DNA of 64,000 nt from Methylomonas methanica (GCA_001644045.1 LUUF01000079.1:124001-188000), one strand, 5' to 3'; positions 28,759 to 37,726 are shown, counted from the stretch's first letter. The notes: generated by a model not told the origin, from the letters alone. A program made the numbers and translations.

Positions 28759-29580
28759 TTAAGCTATCCAGCTCTCCGGTCCGCCCGCCCGCGGGATATG
28801 CGGGATCAGCAGCGGGCAGTCCGGATACAGCGGATGGCGGCCTATGGTCACCGGATAATCGAAAATCTGCTGGATCAGTTCGCTAATCAATACCCGGTTG
28901 GGCGTGCCCACGCTCATCAAACGGCCTTGATGCAGCACGGCGATGCGATCGGCGTATAGTGCCGCTAAGTTCAAATCGTGCAGGATGGCCAACACGCCGG
29001 CGGATTGGCTGTCGGCGAAGCGGCGGGCAATGGCCAGCACCGCGTGCTGGTGAGCCAGATCCAGCGCCGAAGTCGGTTCGTCCAGTAGTAAATAGCACTG
29101 CAACTCGCCGTACGGTTCCCAGATTTGCGCCAGCACCCTGGCCAGTTGCACGCGCTGGCGCTCGCCGCCGGAAAGAGTGGTGTAAATGCGCTCGGCCAGA
29201 TGCCCGGTATCGGTCAATTGCAAGGCCTGGCGGGCGATAGTTTCGTTCCGGTCGCGGGTATGGGTTTTCCGGTAAGGACTGCGCCCCATCAATACCACTT
29301 CTAGCACTTTAAAACGAAAGGCCAGCGCCGAGTTTTGCGGCAACACGCCGCGCATCCTGGCCGTCTGACGCGGCTGCCATTCCGGCAACGGCCGGCCGTT
29401 CATGACTATCGTGCCGCTGAAAGGCGTCAACTCGCCGCTCATGGCCCGCAGCAGCGTCGATTTGCCGGCGCCGTTGGGGCCGATCACCGCCAACACCTCG
29501 CCGGGATGTAACGCTAGCGACACGCCGTCCAGCAAGGTTTTCGCGCCGATGCGCACGGTAATATTATTAGCGGTCAACAT
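28759..29580 (-). CDS. hmuV: hemin ABC transporter ATP-binding protein
   Basis: 273 residues. Walker A GPNGAGKST near residue 35, signature LSGGERQRVQLARVL near 140, Walker B CYLLLDEPTSALDLAHQHAV and the H-loop LHDLNLAALYAD are all intact. It powers heme import with HmuU and HmuT. The gene starts 1 base after the hmuU stop and ends the heme operon. FecE/BtuD-type ATPases are similar, but hmuS, hugZ and a heme receptor upstream make heme the substrate. Confidence 0.94.
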   Translation of the reverse strand: MLTANNITVRIGAKTLLDGVSLALHPGEVLAVIGPNGAGKSTLLRAMSGELTPFSGTIVMNGRPLPEWQPRQTARMRGVLPQNSALAFRFKVLEVVLMGRSPYRKTHTRDRNETIARQALQLTDTGHLAERIYTTLSGGERQRVQLARVLAQIWEPYGELQCYLLLDEPTSALDLAHQHAVLAIARRFADSQSAGVLAILHDLNLAALYADRIAVLHQGRLMSVGTPNRVLISELIQQIFDYPVTIGRHPLYPDCPLLIPHIPRAGGPESWIA

Positions 29581-29581
29581 C

Positions 29582-30682
29582 TCAATAGCCCATGATTTTT
29601 TGCCGAAATAGCAGCCAGACGAAAAACGGGCTGCCTAATATACCGGTGACAATACCGATCGGAATTTCGGCGGGCGCGGCCAGCGTGCGGGCCAGATAAT
29701 CCGCGCAAATCAGTAGTAACGCGCCCAGCAAAGCCGAACCGGGCAGCAGCCAGCGATGATCCGGGCCGACCATCAAGCGCAAGAGGTGCGGTACCACCAA
29801 ACCGACAAAACCAATCACCCCGGTTAAAGCCACCGACGTGCCGACACCCAGCGCGACCAGCGCGACAATGGCGGTCTTGATACGCTCTACCGGAAAGCCA
29901 AGGTGTCCGGCCTCTGCCTCGCCCAACAGCAGCGCGTTCAGCGCATCGGCCAACAACGGCAGCGAGACTAAACTTAGCAGAAGAAACGGTGCGCCAAGCG
30001 CCACGCTATCCCAGCCAGCGCCGTTCAGGCTGCCCATGCTCCAGAACGTCAAGGTGCGTAATTGATCGTCGTCGGCCAGATATATCAGCAGGCCGGTGGC
30101 CGAGCCGGCCAGTGCGTTGATGGCAATGCCGGCCAGCAGCAGCGAGCTGATGTCCAGCCGGTCGCCGCCGTCGGCCAGCCGGTAGACTAGCCAGCTGGCT
30201 GCAAAACCGCCGGCGATCGCCGCCAGCGGCAGTAAATAATGGCCCAGCCATAGGCTGAGAACCGAGAACAAGCTGTGTTGCAACACGATGATCGCCACGG
30301 CGGCCAAGGCTGCGCCGCTGGAGATGCCGATCAAGGCCGGATCGGCCAGCGGATTGCGGAACAAGCCCTGCATCGCCGCACCGCAAATCGCCAACGCGCC
30401 GCCGACCAGCAGCCCCAACACCAGCCGTGGTGCCCGAATCGCCAACAACACGGCTTGTTGTTCTTTACCAAACCACCAGGGCAGGGCGATGCCGAATTTG
30501 TCGGCGACGATGGCGATGGCCGGGCCGGGGCCAATCGCCAGTGCGCCATGCCCCAATGCAAACAGGCTGGAAAATACCAGCAACACCGCCAGGCCCATCA
30601 GCCATCCGGAGCGGTTCCAGGTTGCGGGATGCAGACGGCGGAGTTGGGCGGATGCTGTCATCGAAACGGTAGTTTCGCTCAT
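29582..30682 (-). CDS. hmuU: hemin ABC transporter permease
   Basis: 366 residues of the FecCD/BtuC permease family with about ten membrane segments. Family motifs are RAPRLVLGLLVGGALAICGA and GLFRNPLADPALIGISSGAA, and later TGVIGFVGLVVPHLLRLMVG with GPDHRWLLPGSALLGA. The start is placed at the ATG at 30682 (MSETTVSM), 7 bases after hmuT. The longer frame to 30772 overlaps hmuT and is unlikely. Confidence 0.94.
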   Translation of the reverse strand: MSETTVSMTASAQLRRLHPATWNRSGWLMGLAVLLVFSSLFALGHGALAIGPGPAIAIVADKFGIALPWWFGKEQQAVLLAIRAPRLVLGLLVGGALAICGAAMQGLFRNPLADPALIGISSGAALAAVAIIVLQHSLFSVLSLWLGHYLLPLAAIAGGFAASWLVYRLADGGDRLDISSLLLAGIAINALAGSATGLLIYLADDDQLRTLTFWSMGSLNGAGWDSVALGAPFLLLSLVSLPLLADALNALLLGEAEAGHLGFPVERIKTAIVALVALGVGTSVALTGVIGFVGLVVPHLLRLMVGPDHRWLLPGSALLGALLLICADYLARTLAAPAEIPIGIVTGILGSPFFVWLLFRQKIMGY

Positions 30683-30689
30683 GCTCGCT

Positions 30690-31580
30690 TCAACGGCTGC
30701 TGGCGGCGACATCCGGGACTTGCCGCAATTGTCTGGAAAAATCCATCGCCGCCTGAGCGCTACGTAGGCCAAAGCCCAGTAAACTCAAGGTATCCATGAC
30801 GATGACCCGCCGATGTTGACCGGCCGGGGTATGGGCGATGCCAGGCAGTTGATAAAACTGCTCCAGACCGCCGATCGCGTGCAAGGTCAATTCGGTCAGC
30901 AAAATCGCGTCCGGGGCTGCGGCGATGATCGCTTCGGCGCCGGTCGGCTTGTTGCCTGAAAAGTCATTCGCGGCATTGCTGCCGCCGGCCAGCGCGATAA
31001 TGGCGTCGGCGGCAGTGTCGCGGCCGGATACCAGTGGCGCGCCGTGCGACACGGCCATGAAAAATAGCACCTTGGGCTGTTTGGTTATTTGTGCCCGCAA
31101 TTGCGCCAGCTGGCCAAAGTCGGCTTCGACTTGCGCGGTCAGTCGCTCGCCCTCGGCCGGTTTGCCGAGCACGGCCGCGATGGCGGCGATTTTGTTGACG
31201 ATGCCTTGCTCGGAATATTCTTCGGCCACGGTCTGCAACGGCACGCCGGCGGAGCGGAGTTGATCCAGCACCGCCGGAGGCCCCGCGTGAGCACTGGCGA
31301 CAACCAAGCTCGGCGCCAGCGATAGGATGCCTTCGGCCGACAGCGCGCGCATGTAACCGACTTGTGGCAGCGCCTTGGCGGCTTCCGGCCAGAAACTGGT
31401 GGTATCGACGCCGACCAGACTGGCTTGGCCGTCCAGCGCATAGACGATTTCGGTTAGTGAGCCGCCGACCGATACGATGCGTGCCGGCGTTTCCGCCGCG
31501 GCCGGCAATGCCGTACTGAGGGCGGTGAACAGCAAAGCCGGCTGGATGAGCCGGTAAAGAAGATGTTGGATTCCTGGCAT
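30690..31580 (-). CDS. hmuT: periplasmic hemin-binding protein
   Basis: 296 residues. A signal peptide (LFTALSTALPAAAE) is followed by a TroA/BtuF-like fold: RIVSVGGSLTEIVYALDGQ, LVGVDTTSFWPEAAKALPQVGYMRALSAEGILSL (positions about 55-88), and the C-terminal VMDTLSLLGFGLRSAQAAMD. The Tyr in GYMRALS corresponds to the region that ligates heme in HmuT/ShuT proteins. It delivers heme to HmuUV, whose genes follow directly. Confidence 0.93.
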   Translation of the reverse strand: MPGIQHLLYRLIQPALLFTALSTALPAAAETPARIVSVGGSLTEIVYALDGQASLVGVDTTSFWPEAAKALPQVGYMRALSAEGILSLAPSLVVASAHAGPPAVLDQLRSAGVPLQTVAEEYSEQGIVNKIAAIAAVLGKPAEGERLTAQVEADFGQLAQLRAQITKQPKVLFFMAVSHGAPLVSGRDTAADAIIALAGGSNAANDFSGNKPTGAEAIIAAAPDAILLTELTLHAIGGLEQFYQLPGIAHTPAGQHRRVIVMDTLSLLGFGLRSAQAAMDFSRQLRQVPDVAASSR

Positions 31581-31623
31581 AAATTTAGGCGTTAACGGTT
31601 AGGAAATGTGGCTGGGTTACGGG

Positions 31624-32169
31624 TCAAGCCGCAGCCTCATCCGGCGCTTCGGTTCTACGTGGTTTATGACCGATATCGTTGATGTGACGTATCTGGTTCA
31701 GATCGTCGCCGTCAATCGCAAATGCCTTGGCAAAACCTTGCACGAAGCTGCCGCGTTGCGGCCTGATGCGGAATAAATGAAAGTCCTGCATTTTTTGTAG
31801 TTGTTTAACGAAGGCGCCGAATTTTTCCTCGAACAGCGCCATCAGGTATTCGAAAGCTTCCGTATCACGGTCGATTTCCGTGGCGGTGCAATGGTAGGTG
31901 ACGCGCTGGCGGGCGAACAAATGCGCGGCTTTGTCCTCGTCTTCGACGAACAGTAGACAAACCCGGCCGTTGTTTAGCAGGTTTTGAGTATGGGCCGATA
32001 GTTCGCTGACATAGACGTAATAATGGCCGTCGTGCTGTACATAAGCTGCGTAGCTGGCTTCGGGTTCGCCGGTTGCACCGACGGTAGCCATCAGTGTGGA
32101 GGCGAAGGTTTGCGGCAGAGCGGTATAGGCTGCTCTGACTTGTTCGAGATCGATGATTTTTTCGTTCAT
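31624..32169 (-). CDS. hugZ: HugZ-type heme-utilisation protein
   Basis: 181 residues from the ATG at 32169, preceded by AGGAAACCACA; the longer frame to 32268 is not needed. It is a split-barrel flavin-reductase-like fold of the pyridoxamine-phosphate-oxidase superfamily. LMATVGATGEPEASYAAYV lies near the N-terminus, and the C-terminal GSFVQGFAKAFAIDGDDL is the HugZ/HutZ signature. Members bind and can degrade heme. It lies between hmuS and hmuT, so it probably acts on imported heme. Confidence 0.9.
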   Translation of the reverse strand: MNEKIIDLEQVRAAYTALPQTFASTLMATVGATGEPEASYAAYVQHDGHYYVYVSELSAHTQNLLNNGRVCLLFVEDEDKAAHLFARQRVTYHCTATEIDRDTEAFEYLMALFEEKFGAFVKQLQKMQDFHLFRIRPQRGSFVQGFAKAFAIDGDDLNQIRHINDIGHKPRRTEAPDEAAA

Positions 32170-32222
32170 TGTGGTTTCCTGTTTTGGGGGATTAATAGAA
32201 AATGTGTTGATCACGGGCCCGA

Positions 32223-33251
32223 CTAAACGTATGTCGTAATCGACAATGCCGACATCAAGTTGCGCCATACAGCGCTTTCGCCATCGGTTTGGTCATAGTT
32301 ACCGAACAACGAAGCGACGGTCCTTTGGCCTTGATCACGTAATAGCAGGCCAGTCAAACGGTGTTGGCGGTAAGCGATGTTGACGATGTCCACGCCGGCG
32401 ACCGCTGTTTCGTTCAGATGCAGATTGAATCCCTGATCCAGAACATTGAACCAGGGCCCGTTAATCCGCAGGTTTTGGATCGGACCGTCATGCAACTGGA
32501 TGGCTGCCCGATTGCCGACCAGGATTTGTATCGGCAGCATCAGCAATGTCAATTGCGCCATCAGTTCGTGGAATACCGGCGCAGCAATCCGGCCAATGAC
32601 CTGAACGGTTGGCTCGCTATCGGCGTGACCGCTGCAAAGCAGCAGGCGTCGCCAGTTTTCCGGCACGTCTTGGCGTCGGGCCGGGGCAATATGTACCGGC
32701 CCGGTTTGGAATGGCTGCAATTCCAGGCTTGGTGCTTGGCCGTCGGCTCGAAAGGTATCGACCAAGCGCCGGTAAAGACCGAAATCGGATTGCTCGGTGA
32801 GATAAATCTTATGGATTGCTTCGCCATCGACGCCGAAAAATTGCAGGCTATGGCGCGGGCCGAGACGAGTGTCCTCGGTCGCCGCGAAGCCGAACTGCCA
32901 AAGGTTGGTCGATAGGTACAGCTCAATGTTGTGTCCGGAAATCAAAGCCGTATCGCCGTAACAGCGCACATTGTCGTAAAGTCCGGTTTTTTCGTGCACG
33001 GCAACATGGTTGCGGGTCAGCGCCATGACCGGACCCAACGCACCTGTCGCACTTAGCAGCGTCGGCCAGTTTTCCCGCAAGCGCATGATTCGGTTGCCGC
33101 AGTCGGTCGCCAGCAGTTCGGCTTCGCTGACGCCCAACGTCGCTGCCGCGTCGCGGATACGCATGTGCGGATGGTCGGCGCGCAGCTCTTGCCAGGCTTG
33201 TTTCAAGGTTTCGGCTATTGACTCGTTCTGTTTAGTCATGGTTTTTGCCAT
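32223..33251 (-). CDS. hmuS: HemS/HmuS-family cytoplasmic heme protein
   Basis: 342 residues covering the two structural repeats of the HemS/ChuS family. The N-terminal motif RIRDAAATLGVSEAELLAT is typical, followed by LGPVMALTRNHVAVHEKTG and, at the equivalent place in the second half, VLDQGFNLHLNETAVAGV. HemS proteins accept heme from the ABC transporter, and some degrade it. Length is normal (about 345). The start at 33251 follows GGAGC. It is followed by hugZ after 53 bases. Having both HmuS and HugZ suggests a two-protein heme-processing step. Confidence 0.92.
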   Translation of the reverse strand: MAKTMTKQNESIAETLKQAWQELRADHPHMRIRDAAATLGVSEAELLATDCGNRIMRLRENWPTLLSATGALGPVMALTRNHVAVHEKTGLYDNVRCYGDTALISGHNIELYLSTNLWQFGFAATEDTRLGPRHSLQFFGVDGEAIHKIYLTEQSDFGLYRRLVDTFRADGQAPSLELQPFQTGPVHIAPARRQDVPENWRRLLLCSGHADSEPTVQVIGRIAAPVFHELMAQLTLLMLPIQILVGNRAAIQLHDGPIQNLRINGPWFNVLDQGFNLHLNETAVAGVDIVNIAYRQHRLTGLLLRDQGQRTVASLFGNYDQTDGESAVWRNLMSALSITTYV

Positions 33252-33365
33252 TACGCTAAGCTCCGTTAATCGATAGCGATGTCTGATTCCAGAGCATCGC
33301 TATCATGGGGGCTTTGCACTCGCGCCGAATCCGGTGGAACGCAAAGCCTGTTGTTGGCGGGCGGT

Positions 33366-34097
33366 CTACGCTTGCAAGCCTTTACGGCGGTTTAAACCCA
33401 ACATACCTATAAAGCCGGCACCGAATATCCACACCGCCGCCGGCAACGGCACGCTGGATACCGGTGCGCCGCTAGGACCAATATCGATAGCTACTTGGCC
33501 CAAACTCAAGCTATGCCCGGTACTATTGAATGAAAACAGATAATTGCTCGCCGGCCCCGATAAGTCCCAATAAGCCAGGTATTGCACCAGTTCGACGGGG
33601 CCGAACGAACTGTCGTAGTTGCCGTCGTAGAAAGTTTGCGTCGCAAAACTGGGTGCTACGCCGTTCAGCAACAGGCTGTTGTAATCCATTTGTACGCCCC
33701 AGGTTTCGAATTGCAACGCCGCCCTTAAGGGCTCGTTACCGGTGGAGCCGCTAAGCGCGGCGGTAAAATTTTCGGTGACGCTGAAGCTGTATAAATTGCC
33801 CGAACCGGCCGAGAATGTGCCCGCGTTCCAGCCGATATTGGCGTCGGTGGTGCCGGCGCTGCCAACATCCGGAGCCGCAGTGCGGATACCGGGATAAGAG
33901 TTATCCACGAAGCTGTCCCATTCCGCATACAGCGTGCCGGCATCGCCGCGATTCCAATCGCCCCAGGCGGCTTCGGTCGGGGTGTTGAAGCCGTAGCCGG
34001 CCGCATACGGATCGGGATTATTGGTAAGGTCGGCTGAAGCGCTGCCGGAAACGGCCAACAGGCCGGCGATTAAAATCAGTTTTTGTGCAGTTTTCAT
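33366..34097 (-). CDS. secreted VPLPA-CTERM protein in the heme operon
   Basis: 243 residues. A signal peptide (LILIAGLLAVSGSASA) is followed by about 190 residues rich in Gly, Ser, Asn, Tyr and Trp (EAAWGDWNRGDAG, YSFSVTENFTAAL), then VPLPAAVWIFGAGFIGMLGL and a basic tail. That tail is the VPLPA-type variant of the PEP-CTERM sorting signal, recognised by exosortase-type enzymes and marking surface or extracellular proteins. The middle part matches no family I recognise; it is not obviously HasA or HmuY. Being between the heme receptor unit and hmuS, it may be a surface heme-binding protein (inference). Confidence 0.82.
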   Translation of the reverse strand: MKTAQKLILIAGLLAVSGSASADLTNNPDPYAAGYGFNTPTEAAWGDWNRGDAGTLYAEWDSFVDNSYPGIRTAAPDVGSAGTTDANIGWNAGTFSAGSGNLYSFSVTENFTAALSGSTGNEPLRAALQFETWGVQMDYNSLLLNGVAPSFATQTFYDGNYDSSFGPVELVQYLAYWDLSGPASNYLFSFNSTGHSLSLGQVAIDIGPSGAPVSSVPLPAAVWIFGAGFIGMLGLNRRKGLQA

Positions 34098-34248
34098 GGT
34101 TTGTTACCTACGTTAATGAATCTACGTTTCTCTTCGCCGCGAAGACGAGCCGTTGCTTTTGTCAAAAATACCTTCCGCCGTTTCGGCCCCGTGCCGGCTA
34201 TCCGCGCTGACTATTTGCCTCGCGGTGGCGGAAATTTAAAATTCAGTG

Positions 34249-34488
34249 TTACTCGCGATAGTCCGCAGACCTTTTGGGATCGCGATGACCGGCCGGTGCG
34301 TCTTGCATCTGAAAATCCACCACATAGCGATATTGTTTGCCGCAGTAGATGATCACTTCCTTTTGTCCGCGTTTTAACAGCCGCATCTCCACGCGCAAAT
34401 CGCCGAAGCCGTCGTGGCCCAGTAACTCTTCGAACAGCGTTTCCAGTTTTTTTTGGGCATCTTTTTTGGCCCTGTATTCCTTGGACAT
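34249..34488 (-). CDS. small basic protein downstream of the heme receptor
   Basis: 79 residues from the ATG at 34488, 14 bases after the receptor stop, so translation is probably coupled. The sequence is highly charged (SKEYRAKKDAQKKLETLFEE), then FGDLRVEMRLLKRGQKEVII and YCGKQYRYVVDFQ, suggesting an alpha/beta cytoplasmic protein without signal or membrane segment. The family is not recognised. The Tyr/Cys-rich YCGKQYRYV stretch could hold a ligand. The function is unknown, but its position argues for a part in heme use. Confidence 0.7.
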   Translation of the reverse strand: MSKEYRAKKDAQKKLETLFEELLGHDGFGDLRVEMRLLKRGQKEVIIYCGKQYRYVVDFQMQDAPAGHRDPKRSADYRE

Positions 34489-34502
34489 AAGATTTTTCCC
34501 TA

Positions 34503-37001
34503 TTAAAAAGCCAGTTTTACCGTAACACCGAGATTGCGGCCTGGGCGTGAGTAACGGTCGGCCCAATATTCGGCGTTGGCGAAATTGCCCAAGGTGGTAT
34601 GCGGGTCGCCGGTACGAGTATTAATGTCTTCCCAGTCGATATATTTCTTGTCCAGCAGATTGAACACTCCGACATTGAAAGTGATATGTTTGCTGGCGAT
34701 GTAGTAAGCATTGAAATCGAGCACGCCGTATCCACTGGGTAGAAACTCGGCATCCGCTGGCGCCGTGCCGGCTTGTTTGGCACCGACCAGGGTCAGATTC
34801 AATTCCGTGCCCCAGTCGCCGCCGGGTTGGTCGTAACGCAGGCCAATGACGGCTTTCATCGGGCTGATCTGTCTGAGAGCCTCGTCGTCGCTGCGTTGGG
34901 TGTTTAGATTCATGCCTTCGGTGAAGGAGCCGCTGAGCAGGACGCCGGCTCCGAGCAGCGACGGTGATAACCAGTCCAGATAAAATTGGCTTTTCATTTC
35001 TATGCCTTGAATCCGGATCGGATCGGCGCTATTGACGTTCTGGTAGGTGGTAAAACCCAGCGGCGGGCAAGATGTGGTAGCCGGGTTACAAATCACTGCG
35101 TTGTAGATGAACTGGTCGTAATCGTTGCGGAACAAGGTCAGGTCGAATTGTCCGGCCGCGCCTTTGCCGCGCAGTCCGACTTCGGCGCCGACGCTGGTTT
35201 CCGGTTGGATGTTGTAATTTGGTAAATTGGTGTAACCTCCGGTGATATTGGTAAAACCGAGATTGCTTTCGCTAAAGTTGGGGCCGCGAAAGCTGTGCGC
35301 ATACTGACCGTGTAAGGTGAGCACCTCGTTCAGATGCAGCAAAGCGCCGAATTTGGGTAAAAAGGCGTTAGCATCAATAATGCCGGGTACTATGGGGTCG
35401 GCACCTTCTTTGACCGCTTCTGCCGAGGCTTTTTCGAATAAATAATCCGATTTTGGTAATAAACGGAAATATTCCCACCGGCCACCGGCGATCAACTCGA
35501 TGCGTTTATCAAACAGGCCAATGGCGTCTTCGATATACGCGCCGGCCTTGGTCACGGTCGACAACGGAAAATCACGTACCGGAAAAGCGTCCGGCGTGAC
35601 CGATTTGCTAACGGCGCCCTTGGGGCAATTCAGAGTAGGTCTGCCGCGAGCGTTGAAACTACCGGAAACGCAGGTATAGCTGCCGTCGCGCTGTTGCTCG
35701 ATGGTGTTCTTGCTGATTTGTCCACCATATTGCAGCGCATGTGCGGTGTCACCAAGATTGAAGGTTTTACTCAGTTTCAATTCGCCGCCGAAATCGTCGT
35801 TGGCAAAATCGAAGATGCGCTCGGTCAGCGTGTTGCCGTCCGTCCGCGAGGTGCGATCTTGCAGGGTGATTTGTCCGGTGGCGGATTTTTGCGTGTAAAA
35901 CTTCCATAGTGCATCGCTGAACAGCGGCGTATCCAGGTGCTTTAGCGTATGATCCAGCGTCAGCCGCCAGCGCGACTGGGTATCGGTGGTGAGCATACTG
36001 TTGACGGTGCGCAGGCTGATGTCGACGCCGCGCAGGTATAGCGCATCAATATCGGATTGACTTTCCAACCATTCACCGGTCAGACGCATGATGTTGTCGT
36101 CGTTAAAGCGGTACAGCAGTTTGGCCAGCAGGTTGTAGCTGCCGTTTTCTTGCGGACTGGGCGTGGTGCGGCGGCCGTCGGCAAAATCGGCTTCGCCTTT
36201 ATTGTCGGTTTCGTTGCTTTGGCTGTGGGTGAATAGCGCCATGCTTTCCCAGCCATCCAACGCACCCGCTACAGTTGCCGTTTGCACGAAACCGTTGTCG
36301 GAGGTGTTGTAATTCAGTTTTAGGCCGGTGTAATAGTCTTTACCGAATGCGTTTAAATAATCGCGCGGGTCTTTGGTGACGAAGTTGACGGTGCCGCCCA
36401 TCGCATCGCCGCCGTAGTAAGCCGAGCCGGAGCCGCGCACGATTTCCACGATTTTCAGCGCGTCCATGTCCACCGCATTGCGGTTGGCGCTGGCAAACGA
36501 ACCGATACGGAACGCTTCCGGCAGGCGCACGCCGTCGATCTGCATCAGCACCCGGTTGCCGCCCAGTCCGCGTATCGTAAAGCCGCTGGCGCCGAAGCGT
36601 TGCGGGTCATTGCCGACGTTGACACCGGGTTCGTAACGAATCAAATCCTTGATGTTACGCACAATGCGCTGCTCGATAGTTGCGGCGTCTATCGTCGATT
36701 CGATACCGGGAACGGCTTTTGCCGGAGGATTGCCGATTTTGGCTTTTACCGTAACGGGTGCCAGTTCCACGTCCTCGGTTTCCTCGATATTGCCTAGTGC
36801 GGCGTTGTCGGCGGCCTTGGCGGTCATCGCGCTCATCAGTAACAGCAGGGCGCAAACTATCGGTCCGGCGAGCGGACAGAAACGGCTGATTTTCGATGTG
36901 TTACAAACAGAGCGATGACCGGCCAGGCCACACAACGTGCAAGGACAGTAGCTCACTCGGGGCGTGGCCGGCCAAGGTCGAGCGCTTAAAGATAAATGCA
37001 T
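34503..37001 (-). CDS. hmuR: TonB-dependent heme/hemoglobin receptor
   Basis: 832 residues. An unusually long N-terminal region with many Cys and Arg (about 45 residues) precedes the signal segment PIVCALLLLMSAMTAKA. The TonB box region (VELAPVTVKA) follows, then a plug (VRNIKDLIRYEPGVNVGND, FTIRGLGGNRVLMQIDGVRL, IVRGSGSAYYGGDAMGGTV) and a barrel ending GRNLGVTVKLAF. The plug pattern is that of hemoglobin/transferrin/lactoferrin-type receptors. The neighbours exbD-exbB-tonB-hemP and hmuSTUV make heme the likely ligand. The ATG at 37001 has GGAA 6 bases upstream; the true start could be internal. The repeated leader element is at 37032. Confidence 0.9.
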   Translation of the reverse strand: MHLSLSARPWPATPRVSYCPCTLCGLAGHRSVCNTSKISRFCPLAGPIVCALLLLMSAMTAKAADNAALGNIEETEDVELAPVTVKAKIGNPPAKAVPGIESTIDAATIEQRIVRNIKDLIRYEPGVNVGNDPQRFGASGFTIRGLGGNRVLMQIDGVRLPEAFRIGSFASANRNAVDMDALKIVEIVRGSGSAYYGGDAMGGTVNFVTKDPRDYLNAFGKDYYTGLKLNYNTSDNGFVQTATVAGALDGWESMALFTHSQSNETDNKGEADFADGRRTTPSPQENGSYNLLAKLLYRFNDDNIMRLTGEWLESQSDIDALYLRGVDISLRTVNSMLTTDTQSRWRLTLDHTLKHLDTPLFSDALWKFYTQKSATGQITLQDRTSRTDGNTLTERIFDFANDDFGGELKLSKTFNLGDTAHALQYGGQISKNTIEQQRDGSYTCVSGSFNARGRPTLNCPKGAVSKSVTPDAFPVRDFPLSTVTKAGAYIEDAIGLFDKRIELIAGGRWEYFRLLPKSDYLFEKASAEAVKEGADPIVPGIIDANAFLPKFGALLHLNEVLTLHGQYAHSFRGPNFSESNLGFTNITGGYTNLPNYNIQPETSVGAEVGLRGKGAAGQFDLTLFRNDYDQFIYNAVICNPATTSCPPLGFTTYQNVNSADPIRIQGIEMKSQFYLDWLSPSLLGAGVLLSGSFTEGMNLNTQRSDDEALRQISPMKAVIGLRYDQPGGDWGTELNLTLVGAKQAGTAPADAEFLPSGYGVLDFNAYYIASKHITFNVGVFNLLDKKYIDWEDINTRTGDPHTTLGNFANAEYWADRYSRPGRNLGVTVKLAF

Positions 37002-37031
37002 AGCGATTCCAACAGGCAGTGCAGTCTCAAA

Positions 37032-37065
37032 TGCTGGCTGCCTGGCGCGAATGGCTAGGTGGCTG
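37032..37065 (-). repeat. TonB-leader element, copy B
   Basis: It starts with TGCTGGCTGCCTGGC and ends with GGTGGCTG on the plus strand, with exactly the length and spacing of copy A at 24324. It begins 31 bases upstream of the heme receptor start on the minus strand. Confidence 0.55.
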
Positions 37066-37086
37066 TTTTGTTTGGTTTTGTAATCG

Positions 37087-37101
37087 CGGCTGAAGCCGCT
37101 C
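37087..37101. repeat. REP-like palindrome
   Basis: GCGGCTGAAGCCGC is a self-complementary stem of the kind found in bacterial REP elements (the GAGCGGCTTCAGCCGCGA pattern). It lies between exbD and the heme receptor, next to a longer inverted repeat. Confidence 0.5.
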
Positions 37102-37137
37102 TTACGGATATGGCCCTTAAAATTAACGGGCTATGTA

Positions 37138-37241
37138 CGGCCGGTTTCGGGGTGTCTGACGGCTAGGCCTCCTGCGCTTTGTTCGCCATTACAAATTGGC
37201 AATCCTTGCCTTACCTACGTCAGACATCCCGAAACCAGCCG
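37138..37241. repeat. 24-base inverted repeat between exbD and the heme receptor
   Basis: The left arm at 37138-37161 and the right arm at 37218-37241 are reverse complements at 22 of 24 positions and share the core GGTTTCGGG with GTCTGACG. The 56-base loop has no open frame. The arms could form a strong stem acting as a transcript-end or mRNA-stability element, or be a small mobile (MITE-like) repeat. The 302-base gap (37002-37303) holds no gene. Confidence 0.6.
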
Positions 37242-37303
37242 TTATTTTCCTTCGTTTGGTTTTGGCTTTCCGCTCCCGGCGGGAAAGCCAAGGCTTGCTT
37301 ACA

Positions 37304-37726
37304 TCACTTTTTTTCAGGTTCGGAAACGAAACCGATTTTACTGACCCCGGCCTTGGCCGCATCCGCCAGCGTTTCGGCGACGAAGTGGTACGGTACGTTT
37401 TGATCGGCGCGGATGTGCAGTTCCGGTTGCTGCGGCGATAGGGCAATATCCGCCAGGCGTTGATTCAAGACGGTGCGGTCGATTTGCTCCTGGTTCCAGA
37501 ACAATTTACCCTCGCCATCCACCGACAACGCTATCGGATCGTCGCTAGGTTGTTGCGGTACGCTGCTGGCCTTGGGCAGATCGATTTTCACCGCATGCGT
37601 CATCAGCGGCGCGGTGATCATAAAAATCACCAGTAGCACCAGCATCACGTCTATTAGCGGGATCATGTTGATTTCGGCGACGGTATGGCCGCCGCCCTTG
37701 TTTTGATCGAAGCCGCCGAATGCCAT
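37304..37726 (-). CDS. exbD: biopolymer transport protein ExbD
   Basis: 140 residues. One N-terminal membrane segment carries the essential Asp (NMIPLIDVMLVLLVIFMITA near residue 20), followed by a periplasmic domain ending KIGFVSEPEKK. It forms the proton-driven motor with ExbB and TonB that energises the outer-membrane receptors here. Its ATG overlaps the exbB stop (TAATG), so the two are translationally coupled. Confidence 0.96.
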   Translation of the reverse strand: MAFGGFDQNKGGGHTVAEINMIPLIDVMLVLLVIFMITAPLMTHAVKIDLPKASSVPQQPSDDPIALSVDGEGKLFWNQEQIDRTVLNQRLADIALSPQQPELHIRADQNVPYHFVAETLADAAKAGVSKIGFVSEPEKK

